This document shows, piece after piece, positions 6,948-15,010 of a DNA stretch of 22,339 nucleotides. This DNA comes from UBA8346 sp050260935 (lineage in GTDB: Bacteria > Bacillota > UBA4882 > UBA8346): assembly GCA_050260935.1 (NCBI GenBank), contig JBLNCU010000078.1, positions 1 through 22,339 on the forward strand. Reading direction: 5' to 3'. Both the position numbers and the translations under genes were made by a program. A model generated the notes under the pieces. The model was not told the origin of the DNA, made no database searches, and saw only the letters and a list, made by a program, of their open reading frames with translations. Every line of letters starts with the position of its first letter. Within the stretch, counting starts at the first letter, position 1.

Positions 6948-7790
6948 TTATTTTAATAAATTGCGTAATAGATCGAAGATTTGATAGTGGTAGACGGATT
7001 CTTCAGTGCCGCCGTAATAATACTTAAGGGCTAACCGGTAGTCGTGTGAAGGGACGGAGGAGTCTTCTCCGATGGAGTTGAGTTTCAGTCGCCGCTCCGG
7101 CAGGGGGATTTTCCCGTTAATCAAGTTGATCAAATGCAGGAAATTTTTATGAAGAGTAGTTAAAACACCCTGTAGTTCCTTATCTGTAGTGATCCAATTG
7201 TGCAACCACGGGCGATCGACTTGAAAGGATCCTTCAAATTGCTGATTGAAGTTGAATTTAGCCAAGGTTGTAGCGGGAAGGTTCTTTAACTGAACCATTT
7301 TAGACAGTTCCAATTGTTGCTGTTCCAGTAATTCCGCCAGCCCGGGAAGGGACGACTCTTCCTGCATCGAAAAGAGTATATCCTGTAATTCTTCAGCGGT
7401 TTTGTCAGGGTCGTTGATTTTTAATTGATTAATAAGTTGCAAGGCGAATTGTTCAAGGGCTTGAACGGCGCCGTTCAATTTTAAAGCGAAGGTTCGAACC
7501 GCGTTGGTATTGGTTTTATCAAGATGCGCCAGATTACGGGAGAGGGTGTCCAGATCTCCCAAAATAGGTTTAATTTCGGCAATCTGTTCGTAACTTTCAT
7601 AGAAAGACCTGATTTTTCTGACAATATTGGCGGGCGGTTCCAAATCCTTTACCAGCAGGGCAAGATCAAGAAAGCCTGAAAAGGCGATCATATTCCAGGC
7701 TATCGAAGAGAGCGCCGGGGCGATTACCGCCTGGCGGTGGGCATAGTATGGAAGAGCCATTTTTCTAAGGAGAGCTTGACCCTCAACCAT
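6948..7790 (-). CDS. Helical protein of unknown function, actin operon
   Basis: I do not recognise this 280-aa protein. It is soluble, with no signal peptide or clear membrane segment, and mostly helical. Residues about 60-180 are rich in Leu, Gln, Glu and Lys with heptad-like spacing (for example LAELLEQQQLELSKM), suggesting coiled coil or helical bundle. The C-terminal third is rich in Tyr, His and Leu and ends in FDLLRNLLK. The ATG at 7790 has AAAGGA 7 nt upstream. It is the third gene of an operon with a ParM-like actin ATPase and an Hfq-like protein and follows the latter by only 12 nt, so it may be an adaptor or filament-associated factor. That role is inference from context only. Confidence 0.8.
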   Translation of the reverse strand: MVEGQALLRKMALPYYAHRQAVIAPALSSIAWNMIAFSGFLDLALLVKDLEPPANIVRKIRSFYESYEQIAEIKPILGDLDTLSRNLAHLDKTNTNAVRTFALKLNGAVQALEQFALQLINQLKINDPDKTAEELQDILFSMQEESSLPGLAELLEQQQLELSKMVQLKNLPATTLAKFNFNQQFEGSFQVDRPWLHNWITTDKELQGVLTTLHKNFLHLINLINGKIPLPERRLKLNSIGEDSSVPSHDYRLALKYYYGGTEESVYHYQIFDLLRNLLK

Positions 7791-7802
7791 CTGCTTGTCC
7801 TT

Positions 7803-8201
7803 TTACAAATTTTGAACCAAATTATCTAAACGGTCCTTGGCCGGAGAATTATCTCTCTCGGCGATCCGGGCTTTTTCGGCCATTAGTTGGTCTTTAATTT
7901 CGTTACCCTGCTGGGGGGCAGGGGTTATTTTAGGTTTCGCTATTTCAGGGGCTGATATTGCCGGAGGTTCGGAAGCCGGAGTATTTTCCAACTCCGCTTG
8001 CAATCTGTTCACTTTCCTGGCAGCCACTATTTGTAGGGTTTTGTTATAAAGGATCACCAGGAAATCATTGTCCCAACCCAATAACCTGCCGGTGAGTTTG
8101 GTGCCGTCATCCAGAAAAAGAGTCAATATGGTTTTATTCTTCAAAAGATGGCTGAAAATTTGACCGCTATTATTAAAACTGTTTAAATCAATTTCACTCA
8201 T
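7803..8201 (-). CDS. Hfq/Sm-like domain protein with disordered tail
   Basis: The 132-aa protein has an N-terminal domain (residues about 14-66) that reads like Hfq/Sm: TLFLDDGTKLTGRLLGWDN matches the Sm1 pattern of a strand, a conserved Asn/Asp-Gly, and LxG followed by an aromatic-Asp turn. The following strands FLVILYNKTLQIVAARKV resemble Sm2, but the Tyr-Lys-His of canonical Hfq is replaced by AAR. A Pro/Ala/Glu-rich, probably disordered linker and a charged C-terminal helix follow. The ATG at 8201 overlaps the end of the actin-like gene by 8 nt; a longer reading from 8252 would start inside that gene and is unlikely. The fold call is from pattern reading, so RNA binding is possible but unproven, and protein binding is an alternative. 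Confidence 0.72.
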   Translation of the reverse strand: MSEIDLNSFNNSGQIFSHLLKNKTILTLFLDDGTKLTGRLLGWDNDFLVILYNKTLQIVAARKVNRLQAELENTPASEPPAISAPEIAKPKITPAPQQGNEIKDQLMAEKARIAERDNSPAKDRLDNLVQNL

Positions 8202-9249
8202 TGGACCCCACCGCCATATCCAAAGTAGCCGCCGCTTTTGAACGGTTACCATAAAGGCGTTGCGCTAATTTACGGAACCCGTAAACATTGGCGAGTTGAG
8301 CCTCCTTAACCAACAAGGCGTTTTCAAAGGCCGGGAGCAAGTATTCGGCAATGGCGATCCCGCCGCCGCCGGAGATGAATACCATGTCCAATTCCCATTT
8401 GTTAATCCACAAGCTGTTGATTTCGGTGATCAACTTCTCCGCCACCATACTGAAGGCGTGTTTCTTAATTTCATCCAGGTTGTAGGGTTTGCCGGAGATC
8501 CGGATAATCCCGTTCCGGACGATTTCATCCAGTTGGTAAATGGGTTTGGTGATTTTAAACTCCTCTCTTAGCATCTCGGCAATCATGAAATAGGCGGTGC
8601 TTAAAGCGGTGTTACTGGAGCCGCTGAGGCGGTCAATGTTTTCCAGGTTGTCAACCACGATATAGTCGGTAGTCCGGAAGCCGATATCGATAATCCCTAC
8701 CTTGGAAGCGGCCAGGTTTTCATCGATTAAAGTCCCGTTGGGATCGAGAATCAGATCGAACAAAGATCCGAAAGGTTGGGGCAATACTTTGACCTCGTTA
8801 ACGGTGAGCGTCTGTTCATTCTCGTTTTTTTGATTTTTACGGAGCACAATATTGTGACGGCCTTTAAAACGTTGGGAGATGGTCTGCTTGGTTTCGGTGA
8901 AAAATCCTACCGGCAGGCCGGTTACCACATTATAATTGGTGGTCTTCCCCTCGGAGAGCAAAGCCAACGATGTTACCAGCAAAACCTTGCTCATCTGTTC
9001 ATCCATCCTGTTTTCGTCCAGCGAGAAAAGAACGATATCCGACTGACGGTTGGCAAGTTCACCCACGAAATACTCACGGTCGTCGATGATCACATCCATG
9101 TTTTTGATGAAATTTTGTTCGTTATTCTCCTCGGTGGTGTAACGCAAGGTGCGGCCTTGACCGACCACTGACGGGAATATTTTATCTTTTTTGCCATCGG
9201 AGACTTTCACAAAACCATAACCAAGATCAACCCCGATATTCTTTTCCAT
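8194..9249 (-). CDS. ParM/StbA-like actin family ATPase
   Basis: This is an actin-fold ATPase of the ParM/StbA/Alp group, which polymerises in an ATP-dependent way and usually segregates plasmids; chromosomal copies exist with less clear roles. In 351 aa the phosphate-1 motif IGVDLGYGFVKV lies at 5-16, phosphate-2 VGIIDIGFRTTD at 184-195, and the adenosine motif MVFISGGGG at 289-297; NVYGFRKLA near 321-329 fits the family C-terminus. I chose the ATG at 9249 because GGAAGGAG lies about 10 nt upstream and the family begins right at this point; an upstream in-frame start at 9297 is not supported. It is the first gene of a three-gene operon, divergent from ftsE. No ParR or parC-like repeats are seen, so plasmid-type segregation is doubtful. 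Confidence 0.88.
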   Translation of the reverse strand: MEKNIGVDLGYGFVKVSDGKKDKIFPSVVGQGRTLRYTTEENNEQNFIKNMDVIIDDREYFVGELANRQSDIVLFSLDENRMDEQMSKVLLVTSLALLSEGKTTNYNVVTGLPVGFFTETKQTISQRFKGRHNIVLRKNQKNENEQTLTVNEVKVLPQPFGSLFDLILDPNGTLIDENLAASKVGIIDIGFRTTDYIVVDNLENIDRLSGSSNTALSTAYFMIAEMLREEFKITKPIYQLDEIVRNGIIRISGKPYNLDEIKKHAFSMVAEKLITEINSLWINKWELDMVFISGGGGIAIAEYLLPAFENALLVKEAQLANVYGFRKLAQRLYGNRSKAAATLDMAVGSNE

Positions 9250-9353
9250 CCTAAATAGACTCCTTCCATTTCTTCCTTGAACTCCAAAAGCCGACACTTA
9301 ATAATTCGACAGAAATTTACCGCTACTTAATAGGTTTTATTGGTAATATCTAA

Positions 9354-9401
9354 ATTATAACAGAAAATTTACCTGTTTTAAAATAGGATCTGAAATATAA
9401 T
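9354..9401. promoter_or_regulatory. Divergent promoter region, actin operon / ftsEX operon
   Basis: A minus-strand TATAAT (9359-9354) points at the actin operon and a plus-strand TATAAT (9396-9401) points at the ftsEX operon. Neither has a good -35 hexamer at 17 nt. The two back-to-back -10 boxes in an AT-rich stretch suggest linked control of the operons. This is inference from consensus only. Confidence 0.45.
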
Positions 9402-9449
9402 AATGCGTTTGGCGATTATTGCCGAAACAACTAGAAGGACTGGATTTAT

Positions 9450-9590
9450 TTGCTGTATTTTGGTTATTTAAAGTTTGTATATAAGTATATTGGCAACATA
9501 TTGGATCGTTTAAGCGGGCAGGAAATCAGGAATTACTTGTCGAAATCAACCGGAAATTCGGAAATAAAAATCGAGGTGAAACAGGAGTGA
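9450..9590 (+). CDS. Possible 46-aa protein coupled to ftsE
   Basis: A TTG-start ORF reads LLYFGYLKFV at the start, then KYIGNILDRLSGQE, and ends in KIEVKQE. The first 18 residues are aromatic and aliphatic, compatible with a membrane-associated or amphipathic helix; the rest is polar and charged. AAGGA lies about 10 nt before the TTG. The stop overlaps the ftsE GTG start in a GTGA, the same kind of 4-nt overlap seen between ftsE and ftsX, which argues for translational coupling. I do not recognise it. The TTG start and short length keep confidence moderate; it could also be an unannotated leader that sets ftsE translation. Confidence 0.45.
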   Translation: MLYFGYLKFVYKYIGNILDRLSGQEIRNYLSKSTGNSEIKIEVKQE

Positions 9591-10267
9591 TTGATTTACA
9601 GCAGGTTTCAAAGGTATATAACAATGGAGTTACTGCTCTTAACAATATTAACCTCCATATTGAAAAAGGGGAATTTGTTTTTCTGGTGGGAGCGAGCGGG
9701 GCCGGGAAAACAACCTTTATGAAACTGGTGAACCGGAGGGAACTGCCGACCGAGGGTCAAGTTTACGTAGGGCGCAAAGATTTGTCACAAATGAAAGAGA
9801 GCGAGATACCCCACTTTCGGAGAAATGTCGGGGTCATCTTTCAAGATTACAAACTGCTGCCCAATAAAACGGTCTTTGAGAACGTAGCCTTTGTTTTGGA
9901 GGTAACGGAAGCCTCCCGCCGGGACATTTTGAGACAGGTGCCGGCGGTCTTGGATTTGGTGGGATTGAAGGATAAAGCCAGGGTTTTCCCATCGGAATTG
10001 TCAGGCGGCGAACAGCAGCGGGTTTCTTTGGCGCGGGCTATTGTCAACCGGCCTTTGCTCCTTTTAGCCGACGAGCCTACCGGAAACCTGGATCCGGATA
10101 CCTCTTGGGGGATTATGGATTTGCTGCTAGAGATCAATAAACGGGGCACCACCGTGATTATGGCCACCCATAACAAAAACATTGTCGATCGCATGCGGAA
10201 ACGGGTGATCGCCCTGGAAAACGGCAATTTAATCAGGGATGAACAGAAGGGGGTTTACGAAATTTGA
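9587..10267 (+). CDS. ftsE: Cell division ATP-binding protein FtsE
   Basis: FtsE is the ATPase of the FtsEX complex, which uses ATP to activate peptidoglycan hydrolases at the septum or wall. It is 226 aa, the usual length. Walker A GASGAGKT is at 35-42, the Q-loop at FQDYKLLPN (Q86), the signature LSGGEQQR at 138-145, Walker B LLLLADEP at 157-164, and the switch His in MATHN near 195. FtsE-specific features such as the N-terminal IDLQQVSKVY fit. The start is GTG at 9587 with GAGGTG 8 nt upstream, which matches the family start. It overlaps ftsX by 4 nt. Cytoplasmic, membrane-associated. Confidence 0.97.
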   Translation: MIDLQQVSKVYNNGVTALNNINLHIEKGEFVFLVGASGAGKTTFMKLVNRRELPTEGQVYVGRKDLSQMKESEIPHFRRNVGVIFQDYKLLPNKTVFENVAFVLEVTEASRRDILRQVPAVLDLVGLKDKARVFPSELSGGEQQRVSLARAIVNRPLLLLADEPTGNLDPDTSWGIMDLLLEINKRGTTVIMATHNKNIVDRMRKRVIALENGNLIRDEQKGVYEI

Positions 10268-11133
10268 AATTGAGGACAGCTGGTTATTTCGTGAAGGAAG
10301 CCTCCATCGGGCTGACCCGTAACGGCTTGATGAGTATTGCGGCCGTGATTACCATCTCTTTATCATTAATTATTTTGGGTTGCTTTTACATTGTAGTCAC
10401 CAATTTCAACCATTTTGCCAATATGGCCAAAAATGTGTTGGAATTGCGGGTATATCTCAAGGAAGAGGCCGATTCCCAACAGATTCAGACCAGGATCGCC
10501 GAACTGGACGGCGTGAAAAGCGTGCGTTTTGTTTCCAAGGAAGAAGGCGCCAAATGGTTGGAGAAAACTCTGGGGGTGAAAGATCTTTTTGTAACTTCGG
10601 ACAATCCGCTGCCGGATATGATTAATATTAAATTAAAGGATGAAGCCAGAGTTAAAAAACTAGTGGCCGAAGTCGGCCGGATCGACGGCGTTGATGAAGT
10701 GGAGTATGGAAAGACCTTTGTGGAAGCAATGCTGGTTATTGTAAGGATTATTTGGGTACTCGGCTTCAGTCTGGTGACGATCATCGGATTGGTGGTCCTC
10801 TATATTATCGTCAATACCATTCGGCTAACGGTTTTTGCCAGGCGGAAAGAGATTGAAATCATGAAACTGGTGGGGGCGACCGATTGGTTTATTCGCTGGC
10901 CTTTTATGCTCGAAGGAATCATTTTAGGGCTTGGCGGGGCTTTGGTTTCCGGGATACTGATTTCCAAAGGATATCACTTTCTTTATGAATACATCCGGCA
11001 GCTAGCCCCGTTTATCCCCTTGATAAACGAACGGTTGATCAATGAAAGGTTGTTCATCCTTATTACCGTGGTTGGCTTGGCTTTCGGGGCTATCGGAAGC
11101 ATCATGTCGATTAAGAAGTTTTTAAGGGTGTAG
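10264..11133 (+). CDS. ftsX: Cell division protein FtsX
   Basis: FtsX is the membrane subunit partnering FtsE. It is 289 aa with a cytoplasmic N-terminal segment, a first helix around residues 20-45, an extracellular domain (about 50-155) that contacts the hydrolase or its activator, and three more helices around 157-185, 210-240 and 265-285. The motif RRKEIEIMKLVGATDWFIR in the cytoplasmic loop is characteristic. The start is TTG at 10264, whose last two bases plus A form the ftsE stop (TTGA overlap), so the genes are coupled. The gene is followed after 28 nt by the M23 hydrolase that is its probable target. Confidence 0.96.
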   Translation: MKLRTAGYFVKEASIGLTRNGLMSIAAVITISLSLIILGCFYIVVTNFNHFANMAKNVLELRVYLKEEADSQQIQTRIAELDGVKSVRFVSKEEGAKWLEKTLGVKDLFVTSDNPLPDMINIKLKDEARVKKLVAEVGRIDGVDEVEYGKTFVEAMLVIVRIIWVLGFSLVTIIGLVVLYIIVNTIRLTVFARRKEIEIMKLVGATDWFIRWPFMLEGIILGLGGALVSGILISKGYHFLYEYIRQLAPFIPLINERLINERLFILITVVGLAFGAIGSIMSIKKFLRV

Positions 11134-11161
11134 GTGGTTTTTTCACAAGGAGGTTTCAAAA

Positions 11162-12313
11162 TTGTGGCGACTAAAACCGCAAACCATCTTCTTAAGTCTG
11201 GGTTTGGTTTCGTTTTTAGTGCTGGGCTCGGCTGGCTGGTGCGTTAGCGAGGAAGAGATCCAGCGACAGATTGAACAAACCAAAAAGAAGATTAGCCAAA
11301 ATAAGCTGCGGGAGAATAAAGTCCTAAGCAGCCTCTTAAAGACCCAAGAAGAGCTGGAAAAGATCGGTGACAACTTGGAACGGCTCAACCTCAACTTGGG
11401 CCAAACCAATCAGCGGATTAAGATTATCACCGGGCAGCTAAATAACGCCCAGTTTCAGTTGGAACAGATAAAAACTCAGATCGGCGGGAGAAAAGGAGTT
11501 CTGGATCAGCGATTAGTTGCTATATATAAATATGGGTATCAAAGTTACCTGGAGGTGTTGTTTTCATCCCGGAATTTTACCGATTTTGCCGTCAGGTTTG
11601 AAATGATCGGTCAGTACGTCCGGGATGATCTTCGTATTTTAAAAGCCCTTCAACAGCAGCAAGAGATCATTACCGAAAAGCGGGAGGAGATTGCCAGAAG
11701 GCAAAAAGAGCTGCAACTGGAGAAAAAGATCTTTTCCCGTCTGCAAATGGAGACAACGGCGGAGCAAAACAGGAAGCTTTCGCTGATGAAAGATAAAAAA
11801 GCGGAACTTTCAGTCTTGCAAAATAACCGTAAAGTTCTGGAGGCCTCCCTCGACGAGTTGGAACGGATCTCCAAAGAGATGGAAGCCCAGATCCGGAATT
11901 TGCAGAGCAAAAACCGGCCGGCGCTCGGTTCGGGAAAATTTATTTGGCCGGTGTCCGGGCGGGTCACTTCTTATTTTGGATTACGCTATCACCCGATCTT
12001 ACGCAAGAAAAAGTACCACTCAGGAATTGATATTGCCTCGCCGCTGGGAACCCCGATCCAGGCCGCTGACGCCGGGGTGGTTATCTTTTCCGGCTGGAAC
12101 GGCGGTTATGGCAAGATGATCATCATCGACCACGGCAACGGGATCTCCAGCGTTTACGCCCATTGCTCGGTGTTAATCGCCGGGGACGGCAAAACTGTCT
12201 CCAAAGGAGAAAAAATTGGTAATGTCGGAAGTACCGGGCTAAGCACCGGACCGCATCTTCATTTTGAGATTCGTAAAAACGGGGTTCCGGTCGACCCCTT
12301 AGGTTCATTATAA
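11162..12313 (+). CDS. EnvC-like murein hydrolase, coiled coil + M23 domain
   Basis: This exported protein is the likely effector of FtsEX. Residues 7-26 form a signal peptide. Residues about 30-250 form a long coiled coil rich in Gln, Glu, Lys and Leu, as in EnvC/PcsB/CwlO-type FtsX partners. Residues about 262-383 are an M23 (LytM) peptidase with zinc ligands H286 and D290 (YHSGID) and H367 (HLH), plus H334 (YAH) and H365. Unlike E. coli EnvC, which lacks zinc ligands and only activates amidases, this copy looks catalytically intact and may cut peptide cross-links directly. The start is TTG with AAGGAGG 8 nt upstream. The length, 383 aa, is close to EnvC. Next gene is ctpA-like. Confidence 0.9.
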   Translation: MWRLKPQTIFLSLGLVSFLVLGSAGWCVSEEEIQRQIEQTKKKISQNKLRENKVLSSLLKTQEELEKIGDNLERLNLNLGQTNQRIKIITGQLNNAQFQLEQIKTQIGGRKGVLDQRLVAIYKYGYQSYLEVLFSSRNFTDFAVRFEMIGQYVRDDLRILKALQQQQEIITEKREEIARRQKELQLEKKIFSRLQMETTAEQNRKLSLMKDKKAELSVLQNNRKVLEASLDELERISKEMEAQIRNLQSKNRPALGSGKFIWPVSGRVTSYFGLRYHPILRKKKYHSGIDIASPLGTPIQAADAGVVIFSGWNGGYGKMIIIDHGNGISSVYAHCSVLIAGDGKTVSKGEKIGNVGSTGLSTGPHLHFEIRKNGVPVDPLGSL

Positions 12314-12344
12314 ACAGTTTGCGATCTCCCCGGAGGAATTGCAA

Positions 12345-12359
12345 ATGCTTTAAAGGGAG
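12345..12359 (+). promoter_or_regulatory. Mini-ORF/ribosome binding element before ctpA-like gene
   Basis: ATGCTTTAAAGGGAG contains a 2-codon ATG-CTT-TAA mini-ORF, itself preceded by GGAGG, and ends in the ribosome binding site of the TTG start at 12368. A near-identical 15-mer (ATGCTATAAAGGGAG) stands at 13639-13653 before the deacetylase gene. Confidence 0.4.
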
Positions 12360-12367
12360 CGGTTTTC

Positions 12368-13618
12368 TTGAATAAACATTTTCGCGCCAAGGTTGTGCTA
12401 GCCGTTCTGCTCTTGTTGGCCGCCGGTTTATTAGGCTGGTGGTGGCAGGGAAAGGCCAGAAACGGAAAATACCAAGATTTACTCCCGGCTTTTTACGTGA
12501 TGGGAATAGTGAAGCTAAGTTATTATCAACCCGTCAGCCTGGTCGATCTGATGAAAACATATTGGACCAAAGGAAACATTGCCGGGATGCTTAAATCCTT
12601 GAAGGATCCCTACACCCGGTTTTTAAATAAAAATGAATATGAAGAACTCCGTAAGGACACCAAGGGCTCGTTTGGGGGGATCGGGGTCTTTTTAATCCCC
12701 AAGGAAGGGGAGTTGTTAATCTCCAAAGTAGTGGCCGGATCGCCGAGTGAGAAGGCCGGGTTGCAGGAGGGCGATCGGATTATTGAAGTTGAAAACGTTC
12801 CTGTCAAAAATATCAGCGCCGATCTGGCTATCGCCAAAATCAGGGGGGCTAACGGGACGGCGGTGGTCTTAAAAGTTCTCCGCGGGGCGGGGGAAAACAG
12901 CAAGGAACTCGTTTTTAGAGTAAAACGGGAGAATATCCTGGTGCCGACGGTGGAATTAACTTTCAAACGGGACCAGTTTATCGATAAATATGCCTTTATC
13001 AAAATAACCCAATTTGCGCAGACCACACCGGCTGATTTGGAAAAAGCCCTCCGGAAAATCGATAAATCAGCGGACTGTAACGGGCTGGTACTTGATTTAC
13101 GGGCCAATCCGGGCGGATCGCTCGAAGCCGCCATTAAGGTAGCCAGTGAATTTCTCCCGGCGAATACCCCGGTACTTCATGTGAAACGCCGCGGTCTTCC
13201 GTTACAGACCCTCTCCTCGGAGCAGTTTGTCCACAAGAAGCTGCCGATGGTGGTGTTGGTGGACAGCTGGAGCGCCAGCGCTTCGGAGATTGTATCCGGA
13301 GCCATCAAGGACCAAAAACGGGCGGTTCTGGTTGGGACACATACCTTCGGGAAGGATTTGATCCAGGAGGTGAAGGAACTCCCGGGTGGAACGGCTATTA
13401 CAATCACCATCGCCAGCTACCTGACTTCCGGCCGGAAGAATATTCATAAAATAGGCGTTCAGCCGGATAAGGTTGTTGAAATACCCGGCGCCCTGGACCG
13501 TTTATTGAAAAACGGGAATACGGAACAGTTTAAAAAAATGTACCAGCTTCAGGAGGATGAGGCGGTTAAGATTTTACGCGCCCAGTTGACGGCTTCCCAA
13601 AATAAGCTGGCAAGTTAA
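12368..13618 (+). CDS. S41 family carboxy-terminal processing protease with PDZ domain
   Basis: This is a CtpA/CtpB/Prc-type serine protease that trims exported proteins from their C-terminus. Residues about 10-26 are a signal anchor with a WWW-containing end. A PDZ domain lies at about 97-180 (GIGVFL, SPSEKAGLQEGDRI). The S41 core follows with LDLRANPGGSL, catalytic Ser304 in WSASASEIVSG and catalytic Lys329 in TFGKD. Residue numbers are counted from the TTG start. At 416 aa it has usual family length. The start TTG at 12368 has AAGGGAG 8 nt upstream. Being inside the FtsEX-EnvC operon, it might limit the level of the hydrolase or process it, as known for other Ctp enzymes; that target is inferred. 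Confidence 0.93.
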   Translation: MNKHFRAKVVLAVLLLLAAGLLGWWWQGKARNGKYQDLLPAFYVMGIVKLSYYQPVSLVDLMKTYWTKGNIAGMLKSLKDPYTRFLNKNEYEELRKDTKGSFGGIGVFLIPKEGELLISKVVAGSPSEKAGLQEGDRIIEVENVPVKNISADLAIAKIRGANGTAVVLKVLRGAGENSKELVFRVKRENILVPTVELTFKRDQFIDKYAFIKITQFAQTTPADLEKALRKIDKSADCNGLVLDLRANPGGSLEAAIKVASEFLPANTPVLHVKRRGLPLQTLSSEQFVHKKLPMVVLVDSWSASASEIVSGAIKDQKRAVLVGTHTFGKDLIQEVKELPGGTAITITIASYLTSGRKNIHKIGVQPDKVVEIPGALDRLLKNGNTEQFKKMYQLQEDEAVKILRAQLTASQNKLAS

Positions 13619-13663
13619 AAATCCTGTCAATTTTTTAGATGCTATAAAGGGAGTTGAGCTTGT

Positions 13664-15010
13664 TTGAGGCCGTTATCGTCTAATGTAAGGACGGCCCTAA
13701 TTTTTTTTCTTGCTTATGCCGGTATAGTACTGTCGGTTACTCTTTGGCTACCCTCAACTCAGCCGACTATAACCCGGAATGACGGAAAGGGCCTTAAACC
13801 CACCGCTGCCAAATCCATCGACCTCGGCCGGGAGCAGAAAAAATTTCAGGACCTCTGGCGCCACGCGTTGATCCGGGCGGGATATTCACCCGAAAAGCTA
13901 TATAAATTCCAAGAAGAAAAATTGCTGAGCCGCCGCCGGGGACCGGTGGCTATTTCCTGGATCTTCTCCCGGGGCCTGATTGTTTTACCGGCCGCTACTT
14001 CCTTAGAACCATTAATCAAGCTTGGTTCAAGCTGGAAAGAACTTTCCGAGGGCCAAAATTACTCTCTTTCCTCTGTTAAATGGACTTATTCCCGGGGTTA
14101 CCTTGGTTTAAAACTAAAGACTACCGCTAAATTAAGTATTGAAGGCCGAAAAGAAAATCTGCCCATAGCTGAAATGACTTTAATGGAGCCGGTGGCCAAA
14201 TTTAAGGAGAAATTCAGCGGACTGCCTCCGGTGCTGCCTCCGGAGCTAATACCGGCCTTAAAGCCTAAACAACCGCTGAACTCAACTGCTGAGCCTCCGT
14301 TAATTAAAGAACCGGAAAAACCCATGGGAGTAACCTCCCCGTTAAAAAGGATGACCCGGGTGGCTATTATTATTGATGATGTGGGTTATGTCAGCCAACC
14401 GGCGGATGAGATGTTAAAAGTGCCGGCGCCCCTGACCTGGGCTATTCTCCCGGATGCCCCTTACACTAAAAAATACAGAGAGTTGGCCAAAGCGCACGGG
14501 TTTGAGATCCTGCTTCATTTGCCGTTGGAACCTTTGGATTCAAATGAAAACCCCGGCCCCGGGGTGATCAAACGGGGCTGGACCGAAGAAGAGGTTGGCG
14601 ATCAATTAAACCAAGATTTAGCGGAGGTTCCGGAAGCGGTCGGCATCAATAACCATATGGGTTCCGCCGGTACCAGCGATGACCGGTTGATGGAAATTTT
14701 AATGAAAGAGGTAAAACAGCGCCGGCTATTTTTTGTGGACAGCATGACCACCCCTGGTTCAGTAGCGGAAAAATACGCCCGGCTTAATCAGATCCCGTTT
14801 GCCAAGCGAAAGATATTTATCGATAATGATCAAAACTTGAATTCCAAGAAAGCGGCTTTGCGAAAGCTGATCAAGATAGCATTGAGGGATGGCCCAGCCA
14901 TTGGAATAGCCCACGTCCGGCAAGGAACCGCCGAGGCTATTATGGAAATGCTCCCGGAGTTTGCCAAAGCGGGGGTTGAGATTGTTCCGGTTTCGGAGTT
15001 GGTAAAGTAA
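13664..15010 (+). CDS. Divergent polysaccharide deacetylase (YibQ family)
   Basis: A membrane anchor at residues about 10-28 is followed by a variable region of about 190 residues, with a Pro-rich linker near 190-225, then a divergent polysaccharide deacetylase domain. Its motifs are VAIIIDDVGY (metal-binding Asp pair), LTWAILPDAPY, LLHLPLEP, NNHMGS (His) and IAHVR. The family is predicted to remove acyl groups from cell-surface glycans, but substrate is unknown. In E. coli, yibQ lies next to envC, and here it shares an operon with the EnvC-like gene, which supports a joint wall role. It is 448 aa, longer than YibQ because of the extra N-terminal part. The start is TTG at 13664 with AAAGGGAG about 10 nt upstream, similar to the previous gene. 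Confidence 0.9.
   Translation: MRPLSSNVRTALIFFLAYAGIVLSVTLWLPSTQPTITRNDGKGLKPTAAKSIDLGREQKKFQDLWRHALIRAGYSPEKLYKFQEEKLLSRRRGPVAISWIFSRGLIVLPAATSLEPLIKLGSSWKELSEGQNYSLSSVKWTYSRGYLGLKLKTTAKLSIEGRKENLPIAEMTLMEPVAKFKEKFSGLPPVLPPELIPALKPKQPLNSTAEPPLIKEPEKPMGVTSPLKRMTRVAIIIDDVGYVSQPADEMLKVPAPLTWAILPDAPYTKKYRELAKAHGFEILLHLPLEPLDSNENPGPGVIKRGWTEEEVGDQLNQDLAEVPEAVGINNHMGSAGTSDDRLMEILMKEVKQRRLFFVDSMTTPGSVAEKYARLNQIPFAKRKIFIDNDQNLNSKKAALRKLIKIALRDGPAIGIAHVRQGTAEAIMEMLPEFAKAGVEIVPVSELVK

Noticed and set aside
8776..9171. Plus-strand 131-aa ORF inside the actin-like gene
   Set aside because: Antisense shadow; the minus-strand protein has all actin-family motifs.
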